Below are positions 1 through 6,301 of a DNA stretch of 7,740 nt, in pieces. The position numbers and the translations under genes were made by a program. The stretch's first letter is position 1, and the number at the start of each line of letters is the position of its first letter. This DNA is from Thiotrichaceae bacterium (GTDB lineage: Bacteria; Pseudomonadota; Gammaproteobacteria; Thiotrichales; Thiotrichaceae). The notes under the pieces are model-generated. The model was not told where the DNA came from, searched no databases, and was given only the letters and a program-made list of their open reading frames with translations. Location: the NCBI GenBank assembly GCA_027024625.1, contig JALVRY010000016.1, positions 1 through 7,740 of the forward strand, given 5' to 3'.

Positions 1-14
1 CCGCTGGCGCTTGA
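1..14 (+). CDS. Possible 3' end of an upstream gene (purM candidate)
   Basis: One reading frame ends in TGA at 12-14, giving a final Ala-Gly-Ala, and its last base is shared with the ATG of purN at 14-16. In many gammaproteobacteria purM (AIR synthetase) lies directly upstream of purN with a similar overlap, so this is probably the tail of purM. Only four codons are visible and a second frame ends at 22-24, so the identity rests on context alone. Confidence 0.3.
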
Positions 15-688
15 TGTTAATTAATTCTATGGGTTCTCCACTTTCAATTGTTGTTCTAATCTCTGGTAGCGGTAGTAATCTACAAGCTATTATTGATGAA
101 TTTAACCATGATATAAGCGGGGTTCGTATCTCTGCTGTAATCAGTAACAAAGCGTCGGCTTATGGCTTAGAAAGAGCCAAAATAAGCAATATCCCAACAG
201 CGGTTGTGGATCACAAAAAGTTCTCATCCCGTGAGGAATTTGATGCAGCTTTGCAAAAATGCATTGATCAATATACACCAGATTTATTGGTATTAGCGGG
301 ATTCATGCGGATTCTAACTGAAGGCTTTGTGCGACACTATCTAGGCCGCATGATAAATATCCACCCTTCTTTACTACCTAACTATAAAGGAATTAATACA
401 CACCAAAGAGTGCTTGATGCAGGGGATAAAGAACATGGTGCAAGTGTTCATTATGTGACGCCAGAACTAGATGGTGGACCTATTATTATTCAAGCAGTTG
501 TGCCTGTTTGTAGTGGGGATACGGCTGAAACATTGGCAAAACGTGTATTAGCGCAAGAGCACACTATTTTCCCTCGCGTGATTCGTTGGATTGCTGAAGG
601 ACGCTTAAAACTAAAAAATGATTTGCTTATTTTTGATGGTAAGGTGCTAGAAAAGCCCATTCAACATAGCGATAAATTACAACAATAA
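14..688 (+). CDS. purN: Phosphoribosylglycinamide formyltransferase (GAR transformylase)
   Basis: PurN transfers the formyl group of 10-formyltetrahydrofolate to glycinamide ribonucleotide, the third step of de novo purine synthesis, in the cytoplasm. The 224-residue product follows E. coli PurN (212 aa) almost end to end: the phosphate-binding loop ISGSGSNLQ near residues 16-24, the SNKA segment near 44, LAGFMRIL near 94-101, the catalytic-core NIHPSLLP near 115-122 (Asn115 and His117 correspond to E. coli Asn106 and His108), and ELDGGP near 151-156, where Asp153 matches E. coli Asp144. All catalytic residues are present. I chose ATG 14 because it overlaps the upstream TGA, which suggests translational coupling. 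ATG 29 is a real alternative and would make the N-terminus closer to the E. coli length; neither start has a good Shine-Dalgarno. Family assignment is certain; only the start is open. Confidence 0.97.
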   Translation: MLINSMGSPLSIVVLISGSGSNLQAIIDEFNHDISGVRISAVISNKASAYGLERAKISNIPTAVVDHKKFSSREEFDAALQKCIDQYTPDLLVLAGFMRILTEGFVRHYLGRMINIHPSLLPNYKGINTHQRVLDAGDKEHGASVHYVTPELDGGPIIIQAVVPVCSGDTAETLAKRVLAQEHTIFPRVIRWIAEGRLKLKNDLLIFDGKVLEKPIQHSDKLQQ

Positions 689-734
689 TAATAGTATCGA
701 TAAGCAGTAAAATAAAATCAAGGAGTGATGCTTT

Positions 735-1862
735 ATGTACGGCACAATTAGCTCAAGTGAAAATTTGCTGGGGGCATATCACATGGCAGAAGTTGCTATG
801 CGGTATAATGAATTTGTTCCACGAGCCTATAATTTAGCAAAATCACTCGGTTTTAAACCGGGAAAAATGATGCCGTCAAGAGCTTTCTGTTCAGATGAAA
901 GCCAAGGGTATCCGATTATTTTGTTAACCAAGCACTTTGGCGTATTTCCATTTGATCATGGACAAGTTGGTGGGATTGTCTCAACAGCTCGTCATGGCCC
1001 ACATGCGCATCATGGCAAAGATATGGTAATTATACATGCGAGCCATGTAGGCTATGATCCAAAGACGGCTACGTTTGGGGTATATCGACGCCTGCAAACA
1101 GATCATCATGAAGATACAACGAATTGTGGGAAAATTTGTGGAACCCTAGATTGGTATCTTAAAGAATACGAATTTGCACAAAATAATATGTTGCTAATAA
1201 AGGAGCATGATGGGTATCAAATTGCCATTGATAACTCCTTGCTACATCAAGAAAGAAAGCATGGTTTGATACTAAAACTAGATCGTTTAATTGAGAAAAC
1301 AAAATCAGGTGAGATTCACGCTCTCAACAGCCTAAGCACATCAAAAGTATTTTCTGCATCCACTAAGCTAATAAGAAAACTTAAAATTAATGAATGGTTA
1401 GATGGGGAAAGTCGCCCCATTGGTAAATACCTTGATCATGATCTATTCTATTTCAAGCGGCAATCGACAGATGAAATGGATGAAAATCTTATCAATGCCA
1501 TGCCATATATTGTCACTTCAGACTGGCCTGCACTTAAAGCAGCTCAAGTGAATACACAAGTGGAGTTTGATCGTGTTTTTCGCAGTGTGGTACAAGAGCC
1601 AGAGTATAAAGGTAAGCGATTATTATTTATCTCAGGCTTAAATGTGGATATTTCGCCAGAAGTTGGGCAATTATTTCCACTCACAAAGTTCATTCCTTGG
1701 GCAGCTTATTATCAGACGATAGATGGCAAACATGAAACCTGGGAGCAACCTGAGCTTTACGAGAGGCTTAAACAGCAATCAATTGATAATCCTGATCAGG
1801 TAAATCTTGAGGAAGCTATTCATGAAATGGGGTCAAGGCAAGAGCTTAAATTACCCTTTTGA
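735..1862 (+). CDS. LCIB/C-type beta-carbonic anhydrase family protein
   Basis: Probable zinc enzyme interconverting CO2 and bicarbonate, or a relative of one, presumably cytoplasmic since no signal peptide or membrane segment is visible. From memory of algal LCIB (limiting CO2-inducible protein B) I see the same order of motifs: a Cys-x-Asp-Glu element (Cys52, Asp54), a Gly-rich stretch FGVFPFDHGQVGGI around 68-81, HH near 92-93 followed by a hydrophobic strand, HVGYD at 104-108 (His104 a zinc-ligand candidate), YRR at 117-119, NCG at 130-132 (Cys131 candidate third ligand), and near the C-terminus RLLFISGLNVDISPE (295-309) followed by LFPLTKFIPW, like the family's Ile-asn/asp and Phe-Pro-Leu segments. 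Residues about 140-290 are unrecognised. AAGGAG at 720-725, nine bases before the ATG, supports the start. The gene sits 46 bases after purN and 24 before sbcB. The family call is by eye; activity is inference, and the catalytic Arg partner was not assigned. Confidence 0.68.
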   Translation: MYGTISSSENLLGAYHMAEVAMRYNEFVPRAYNLAKSLGFKPGKMMPSRAFCSDESQGYPIILLTKHFGVFPFDHGQVGGIVSTARHGPHAHHGKDMVIIHASHVGYDPKTATFGVYRRLQTDHHEDTTNCGKICGTLDWYLKEYEFAQNNMLLIKEHDGYQIAIDNSLLHQERKHGLILKLDRLIEKTKSGEIHALNSLSTSKVFSASTKLIRKLKINEWLDGESRPIGKYLDHDLFYFKRQSTDEMDENLINAMPYIVTSDWPALKAAQVNTQVEFDRVFRSVVQEPEYKGKRLLFISGLNVDISPEVGQLFPLTKFIPWAAYYQTIDGKHETWEQPELYERLKQQSIDNPDQVNLEEAIHEMGSRQELKLPF

Positions 1863-1886
1863 TAGGGTTTTAGAGGAGCAATAATA

Positions 1887-3329
1887 ATGTCCAAGGCAAG
1901 TTTTTTATGGCATGACTATGAAACGTGGGGAGCTAACCCAAGGATTGATCGCCCCTCTCAATTTGCAGCAATTAGAACGGATGAAAATTTAGAAATTATT
2001 GACGATCCTATCATGATCTATTGTCGTCCAACGGATGATTTTTTGCCTCATCCCGAAGCATTATTGATTACAGGAATCACACCACAAAAAACTGAACAAG
2101 AAGGGCTGATTGAAGCCGAATTTTTCAAGAAAATACAGGCAGAGTTTGCAAAACCAAATACTTGCGGTGTGGGCTATAACAGTATTCGTTTTGATGATGA
2201 AGTCACACGCTTTGGCTTCTACCGTAACTTTATTGACCCCTATGCGCATACTTGGCAAAACAATAATAGCCGTTGGGATATTCTTGATCTAATGCGGATG
2301 ACACATGCACTACGTCCAGAAGGAATCAACTGGCCAAAACGTGACGATGGCTTGCCCAGCTTCAAGCTCGAGCATTTAACTGCTGAAAATAATATCGAAC
2401 ATGTAGGCGCTCATGATGCACTTGTTGATGTAACAGCAACGATAGCAATGGCCAAACTAATCAAGCAAAAGCAACCAAGATTGTTTGATTTTTATCTAAG
2501 CTTACGCCATAAATTAAAAGCAGAAGAACAACTTTCTCTCCACAATCCCAAGGTTTTATTACATATATCGGGCATGTTCCCTGCTGAATTAGGCTGTATT
2601 GCCCCCATCATCCCACTGATGCGACACCCAACAAATAAAAACGAAATTATTTGTTATAACCTGAGGGTATCCCCCAAAGAGTTGTTAAGTTTAGATGCAG
2701 AAAGTATTGCGGAAAAGCTATACACACCCACATTAGATTTAGCAGAAGGAGAGGAAAGAATCGCTCTAAAAGGAGTGCATCTCAATAAATCCCCTGCATT
2801 AGCCCCAGTAAAAACATTAACAGCAGAACAAGCTAAAAAGTGGCAAATTGATTGGCATGAAATTGAAAGTCATCATCAATTGCTAATGTCAGATCAAACA
2901 TTGCTAGAAAAATTGACTAAAGTGTACAGCCAAAAAGCAGACTTCGGTGAAACTGATGCAGATAGTGCTCTCTACAATGGTTTTATTAGCAATGCCGATA
3001 GGCAACGATGTGAGCAACTCTTGAACTTGCAACCTCAACAACTAGCAAATTGGACAGCTGATTATTTTCAAGATAAACGCCTGCAAACTCTACTACCACG
3101 CTACAAAGCAAGAAACTACCCAGAAATCTTAAATGAAGATGAAACAAGAAGCTGGCAACAGTTTTGCCAAGCTCGTTTGATAGATGGAGAATATGGATGC
3201 AATTTAACACTAGAGCAATTCCAACAATCATTAATGAGTCTAGCTCAAAGTGATCTATCAGAACGAGATCAGAAACTATTGAATCAACTATCTTTGTGGG
3301 TACAGCAGCGCTTTATGGGAATAGAGTAG
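1887..3329 (+). CDS. sbcB: Exodeoxyribonuclease I
   Basis: Exonuclease I degrades single-stranded DNA 3' to 5' and acts in recombination, mismatch repair and clearance of ssDNA ends in the cytoplasm, with ties to SSB in the family. The 480-residue protein matches E. coli SbcB (475 aa) throughout. The DEDDh nuclease domain occupies about residues 5-190, with HDYETWG carrying Asp10 and Glu12, YNSIRFDDEVTR carrying Asp103, and GAHDALVDV carrying His176 and Asp181, all in register with E. coli Asp15, Glu17, Asp108, His181 and Asp186. RPEGINWP and DGLPSFKLEHLT are family signatures. The central SH3-like part (about 195-350) and the helical C-terminal domain, with LYNGF and YKARNYPE, are also complete. 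GAGGAG at 1873-1878, eight bases before ATG 1887, sets the start. It follows the LCIB-type gene by 24 bases. No defect is visible. Confidence 0.98.
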   Translation: MSKASFLWHDYETWGANPRIDRPSQFAAIRTDENLEIIDDPIMIYCRPTDDFLPHPEALLITGITPQKTEQEGLIEAEFFKKIQAEFAKPNTCGVGYNSIRFDDEVTRFGFYRNFIDPYAHTWQNNNSRWDILDLMRMTHALRPEGINWPKRDDGLPSFKLEHLTAENNIEHVGAHDALVDVTATIAMAKLIKQKQPRLFDFYLSLRHKLKAEEQLSLHNPKVLLHISGMFPAELGCIAPIIPLMRHPTNKNEIICYNLRVSPKELLSLDAESIAEKLYTPTLDLAEGEERIALKGVHLNKSPALAPVKTLTAEQAKKWQIDWHEIESHHQLLMSDQTLLEKLTKVYSQKADFGETDADSALYNGFISNADRQRCEQLLNLQPQQLANWTADYFQDKRLQTLLPRYKARNYPEILNEDETRSWQQFCQARLIDGEYGCNLTLEQFQQSLMSLAQSDLSERDQKLLNQLSLWVQQRFMGIE

Positions 3330-3385
3330 CTGAGGATAGAGTTAATTTAATGATGTTACTTGGGGAGTACAGATTAGAGAAAAAT

Positions 3386-3407
3386 CAGAAAATAGTTAGA
3401 TTTTCTG
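3386..3407. repeat. Perfect 8-bp inverted repeat between sbcB and the M23-fold gene
   Basis: CAGAAAAT at 3386-3393 and ATTTTCTG at 3400-3407 are exact reverse complements separated by six bases. The element lies 27 bases before the proposed start of the next gene. It could be a transcription-factor operator or a weak RNA stem-loop. It has only two G-C pairs and no T-tract, so I do not call it a terminator. No clear intrinsic terminator follows sbcB. Confidence 0.4.
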
Positions 3408-3433
3408 TGCAAATTCAACTGAGCCGATTAAAC

Positions 3434-4024
3434 ATGAACAAAAAAATAGTAGTTCATTTTTTACTGTTATTTGCAGCAATGCTAACGATACATGCATGTG
3501 CTGCTCCAGAAACTAAGCAAGACACCAGTACATATCTCTATGCACCTCCATTTGAAAAAGGCCAACGATTTCTAATTAGTCAGGCTTTTCATGGTAAGAA
3601 GACACATAAAGGAATTCTTAATGAATATGCCGTTGATATCGTTATGCCTGTTGGTACAAAGGTGTGTGCAGCGAGAGAGGGAGTTGTTTTAGATAAGCTG
3701 GATAGTTATAGAGATAGCGATAAAGTACATAAGAAAAGTGAATTAATTAAACGTGCCAATTATGTAAAGATTTTACATGATGATGGAACAGTAGCCTTTT
3801 ATGCCCATTTAAAAAAGGGAAGTATCATCGTTTCAAAGAAACAAAGGCTTAATAAAGGACAGTGTTTTGCCCAATCAGGGAATTCTGGTGATAGTACAGG
3901 GCCACATTTACGTTTTGCAATTTTAAAAAATAAAGCAGGTCATCTTTACTCACTTGCTTTTTACTTCATGAATATGGGCAACATTCCAACAATTCCAAGT
4001 TATTTGTCATGGCTCTATAGCTAA
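3434..4024 (+). CDS. Exported M23/LytM-fold protein with altered metal-site residues
   Basis: The predicted 196-residue product starts with a signal peptide (Lys3-Lys4, hydrophobic core to about 19). Cleavage could follow the Ala around 21-24, or Cys22 in IHAC could be a poor lipobox. The mature part resembles LytM/M23 metallopeptidases, which cut peptidoglycan cross-links or activate amidases: YAVDIVMPVGTKVCAAREG (65-83), YVKILHDDGTVAFYAHL (110-126), SGNSGDSTGPHLRF (148-161). His125 and His158 are kept, but the usual HxH is His158-Leu-Arg160, so the position that normally binds zinc is Arg. The canonical HxxxD is not evident either: Asp68 is preceded four residues earlier by Glu64, with His58 ten residues away. 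It may be an inactive regulator or use a divergent site. The frame is open back to about 3296, overlapping sbcB, but ATG 3434 gives the signal peptide. Its Shine-Dalgarno is weak. Confidence 0.85.
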   Translation: MNKKIVVHFLLLFAAMLTIHACAAPETKQDTSTYLYAPPFEKGQRFLISQAFHGKKTHKGILNEYAVDIVMPVGTKVCAAREGVVLDKLDSYRDSDKVHKKSELIKRANYVKILHDDGTVAFYAHLKKGSIIVSKKQRLNKGQCFAQSGNSGDSTGPHLRFAILKNKAGHLYSLAFYFMNMGNIPTIPSYLSWLYS

Positions 4025-4036
4025 TTTGTTAATATG

Positions 4037-4045
4037 TGCTACTAT
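4037..4045 (+). promoter_or_regulatory. Candidate extended -10 promoter for the FecR-like gene
   Basis: TGCTACTAT fits the extended -10 pattern TG-N-TATAAT with one mismatch in the hexamer. It would start transcription about 60 bases before the ATG at 4115. No convincing -35 hexamer lies at the usual distance, which extended -10 promoters can tolerate. This is a visual match only. Confidence 0.25.
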
Positions 4046-4104
4046 TAAAGCAAAATTTCTGTTGGAATTTACTTAGCCTGTAAGTTTTAACCTTTGATAT
4101 AAAT

Positions 4105-4108
4105 GGAG
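4105..4108 (+). promoter_or_regulatory. Ribosome binding site that sets the start at 4115
   Basis: GGAG lies six bases before ATG 4115. An in-frame ATG at 4103-4105 overlaps this site, so the ribosome probably uses the later ATG, which also gives a cleaner signal peptide beginning Met-Arg-Ile-Ile-Lys. Confidence 0.7.
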
Positions 4109-4114
4109 ATTGTA

Positions 4115-4621
4115 ATGAGAATTATAAAATTGTTAGTGGGTAGCTCGTTGCTTCTTGCTTCAAGTATTGTTGCTGCGGTTGAAGCACCCGCCAGTATTGC
4201 AACAGTTGGTAAAGTTAGCGGAAACGTGTTAATTGAACATGCGGATAAGCGTATTGCTGCAAAAGAAGGTATGCCATTAGTAGAAGGCGATACTGTTTTT
4301 GTTTTAGAAAAAGCAACAGTCGCTTTAGCTTATGCAGCTTGTAACACAGTATTGGATCAAAATACTTTGCTAACAATCAGTGCTGACGCACCATGTGCGA
4401 CTGGCATGCAAATTGGAGTGGGTGCGCCAGCTGCCGGTGCTGCTGCTGCTACTACTACTACTGCTGCTGGTGTTGGTACGGGAGTGGTTGTTGCTGGTGT
4501 TGTTGCTGGTGCTGTTGTGGTAGGAGTGGCTGTAGATAATAACAGTGGTGGTGGATCATCATCAGGTACTGGTACCACTGGGTTAATCGGTAGTAATCAA
4601 CCAGCAAGTCCTGCTGAATAG
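4115..4621 (+). CDS. Secreted FecR-like protein with Ala/Val/Gly-rich C-terminal half
   Basis: I do not recognise a named gene. The 168-residue product begins with a signal peptide (Arg2, Lys5, hydrophobic core 6-20, likely cut near AVEA, residues 21-24). Residues about 26-100 look like a FecR-type small beta domain: a glycine-containing opening strand (VGKVSGNVLIEH), then AAKEGMPLVEGDTVFV with the typical 'Leu-x-x-Gly-Asp-x-Val' turn, then a strand and two cysteines (Cys76, Cys94) that could pair outside the cytoplasm. Residues 101-140 are almost only Ala, Thr, Gly and Val. The stretch at about 119-140 is hydrophobic and glycine-rich enough for a membrane helix or for packing. The tail is Gly/Ser-rich and ends PASPAE. 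It stands alone between a candidate promoter and a strong terminator, converging on a polysaccharide operon. A surface or envelope role is inferred. Confidence 0.82.
   Translation: MRIIKLLVGSSLLLASSIVAAVEAPASIATVGKVSGNVLIEHADKRIAAKEGMPLVEGDTVFVLEKATVALAYAACNTVLDQNTLLTISADAPCATGMQIGVGAPAAGAAAATTTTAAGVGTGVVVAGVVAGAVVVGVAVDNNSGGGSSSGTGTTGLIGSNQPASPAE
4439..4468 (+). repeat. Trinucleotide runs (GCT)4-(ACT)4-(GCT)2 in the FecR-like gene
   Basis: Ten perfect triplets encode four Ala, four Thr and two Ala. They are followed to about 4520 by many further G-T/C-T codons for Gly, Val and Ala. The array is in frame, so slippage would lengthen or shorten the Ala/Thr tract without destroying the frame. 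Confidence 0.8.
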
Positions 4622-4669
4622 TAAAGATGCTCTAATTGGATAGAGTAAGTCTTGTTTGCAGTATAATTG

Positions 4670-4700
4670 AAAGCCCAGCTTCCCTTAGCTGGGCTTTTTT
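4670..4700 (+). terminator. Intrinsic (Rho-independent) terminator
   Basis: The arm AAGCCCAGCT at 4671-4680 pairs with AGCTGGGCTT at 4687-4696 around a six-base loop, extendable by an A-T pair (4670 with 4697), and the transcript runs into a T-tract ending at 4700. It lies 49 bases past the stop of the FecR-like gene and is that gene's terminator. Its complement also ends in a shorter T-run, so it may partly stop leftward transcription. Confidence 0.93.
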
Positions 4701-4790
4701 GTGTCTAGAAACAGGCGGTAAAAAATATAGGAATTATATTATATATACTGACCTTTAACCCACTGCCGAAAACTTTATGGTTGTATTTAT

Positions 4791-4822
4791 CTCCCTTCTG
4801 CAGCTGCAGCAGTGAGAGGGAG
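4791..4822. repeat. Inverted repeat with a central 12-bp palindrome in the convergent intergenic region
   Basis: CTCCCT at 4791-4796 is complementary to AGGGAG at 4817-4822. Between them CTGCAGCTGCAG at 4798-4809 is a perfect palindrome. As RNA from the minus strand it lies 22 bases past the stop of the O-antigen ligase gene and can form an outer six-pair stem and an inner hairpin. No T-tract follows, so it is at best a 3'-end structure for that operon rather than a classical terminator. The rest of 4701-4843 shows nothing I can name. Confidence 0.5.
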
Positions 4823-4843
4823 GTTATTAAAGTGCTTGATGTA

Positions 4844-6301
4844 TTAGCTTGCAAAGGGACTCTTTCTCTTTTTCTTGCCTAATTCTGCTTTTTGCTTGGT
4901 AGTTGTTCTATTTCTTGTAACATTAGTTTTTACACGGTGTTGTACTTTATTCATATTTTTTTCTGAGGAATGAAAAAACAGACCTGCCAAGAAAGCGAAA
5001 AATATCATATTAGCAGGAATATGGAAGTTAAAATCAGTAAGTGCATGTAATAAGAGTAAAAACATACCAATCCCAGCACCCATCTGTATATACCGGAAGC
5101 GTAGCCATGGGCTTTGTAAAACCTTAAACCACCCCATTAAATAAGCACCAATAAACAGAAATAAAATAGTAGCTCCGATAACCCCTGTTTCCGCAAATAG
5201 TTCTAGGTAATCGTTATGAGCGTGATTAATAAAGTGCATTTGGTCTATCGGCTGAAAAGCACGATAGACGCTAGGGAGTGTTCCAGGTCCAGAACCGAAA
5301 GGGTAAAAGTTCTGTATGACTTCGATTGTATGCTCAAAGATACGACCACGCTCATCTTTTAATGGGTCAGCTACAATAAAACGATTAATGATTGGAATAA
5401 TCCCTATACTTGAGGCGATACCAATGCCAAAGGCAGAAAGCGTTGCCATAACGCCTATTGATTGCTTTCCTCCAATATGGCGAGCAAAGCTCAAAGTAGC
5501 AATAAGGATACCAAATAAGACTAAGAAAATTCCTGAACGTGACTTTGAAAAAATTGCAGCAAGTAGCATCAGAATAACTAGTGTGGCAAAAATCAGTGTT
5601 TCATGTGAAGAGAATCTGCTAACTAAATCATTATGACGGTGCTTTCTATTGTTATGTGAGAATGAAATGGCTAATAATGCAATAGTAATGGGTAGGCTCA
5701 TTTCAATGAGAGCAGAAAAATGATCACGATTACGATAAGTTCCTTGTGAATTATGAGTATTAGGCATACCAAAATACAAAGCATCGTTACTATTAGTGAA
5801 TTGGGCGATAGCGATAATAGCTTCAATACCAACCATGCCAAGAAAGATATAGCAGAGTATTTTCGTTTTATTAACACTTAAACTCATAGTTGCTAAAAAG
5901 ATAGCGGCTACAGGTATCAAACTGAGGAATGAATCCAATGTTTTTTCAGGTATTAGGGAAAGAGTTTCAGCAGAAGCTAAAGGGGGCAAGCTATTATCAG
6001 AAACCCATTGTAAAACAGATTGATATAACTCTCTTCCTGATAGCATATTGACTATATTTTCAGGAAGAGGAATGAGGTAAAGCAAGGGAACAACAAGCGT
6101 GGTTAATAAAATAAACCATAATAGCTTTGGTATTTTCTTTTTCTGTTCATCCGTGAAAAATATAAGCAGTAAAATACAGAGCCCTGTTAACTCAAGAATA
6201 AGCAAGGGCATTGGGAGATTACTTGCACGAATAATAGGAGCAAAAAGTAACAAAAATGCAGATAAGAATAAGATTATATTTTGAGAGGTGTTATTTTTCA
6301 T
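4844..6301 (-). CDS. O-antigen ligase/polymerase family membrane protein (Wzy_C)
   Basis: Polytopic inner-membrane glycosyltransferase of the WaaL/Wzy superfamily, which joins or polymerises undecaprenyl-diphosphate-linked glycans at the periplasmic face. The 485 residues contain about 11-12 hydrophobic segments (roughly 8-22, 30-50, 58-78, 125-142, 148-168, 200-216, 236-252, 256-272, 283-305, 373-390, 408-420, 428-445). Family signatures are GTYRNRDHFSALIEM (187-201), SKSRSG (252-257, with conserved Arg255), FGSGPGTLPSVYRAFQP (335-351) and NHAHNDYLELFAETG (359-373, His360/His362), then LTDFNFHIPAN (421-431). The long soluble stretch about 308-372 is the expected periplasmic catalytic loop. 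The C-terminal tail from about 446 is unusually basic and likely cytoplasmic. The start overlaps the previous stop by 11 bases, so translation is probably coupled. Whether it acts as ligase, polymerase or protein O-glycosyltransferase cannot be told from sequence, so no symbol is given. Confidence 0.9.
   Translation of the reverse strand: MKNNTSQNIILFLSAFLLLFAPIIRASNLPMPLLILELTGLCILLLIFFTDEQKKKIPKLLWFILLTTLVVPLLYLIPLPENIVNMLSGRELYQSVLQWVSDNSLPPLASAETLSLIPEKTLDSFLSLIPVAAIFLATMSLSVNKTKILCYIFLGMVGIEAIIAIAQFTNSNDALYFGMPNTHNSQGTYRNRDHFSALIEMSLPITIALLAISFSHNNRKHRHNDLVSRFSSHETLIFATLVILMLLAAIFSKSRSGIFLVLFGILIATLSFARHIGGKQSIGVMATLSAFGIGIASSIGIIPIINRFIVADPLKDERGRIFEHTIEVIQNFYPFGSGPGTLPSVYRAFQPIDQMHFINHAHNDYLELFAETGVIGATILFLFIGAYLMGWFKVLQSPWLRFRYIQMGAGIGMFLLLLHALTDFNFHIPANMIFFAFLAGLFFHSSEKNMNKVQHRVKTNVTRNRTTTKQKAELGKKKRKSPFAS

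Noticed and set aside
2986..3231. Minus-strand open frame within sbcB
   Set aside because: The sbcB C-terminal domain aligns with E. coli through this stretch, so the opposite frame is a chance opening.
3386..3407. Intrinsic terminator of sbcB
   Set aside because: The stem has only two G-C pairs and no T-run follows, so it is listed as an inverted repeat only.
3296..3433. N-terminal extension of the M23-fold protein to the start of its open frame
   Set aside because: It would bury the signal peptide behind 46 residues of non-membrane sequence and overlap sbcB. ATG 3434 gives a normal exported protein.
4051..4070. Imperfect inverted repeat AAATTTC...GGAATTT before the FecR-like gene
   Set aside because: It has one mismatch in a short AT-rich stem, which is easily explained by base composition.
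4062..4090. Second promoter candidate with TTGGAA as -35
   Set aside because: The hexamer at 16-18 bases is TTTTAA-like, and its start site would fall almost on the ribosome binding site.
4357..4578. Minus-strand open frame rich in Pro, Ala and Thr opposite the FecR-like gene
   Set aside because: It is the reverse reading of the repeated Gly/Val/Ala codons. It has no ribosome binding site, and the plus-strand frame has a signal peptide and a domain.
5316..5636. Plus-strand open frame of about 106 codons inside the O-antigen ligase gene
   Set aside because: It lies wholly opposite a well-supported membrane-protein gene, and no domain or ribosome binding site supports it.
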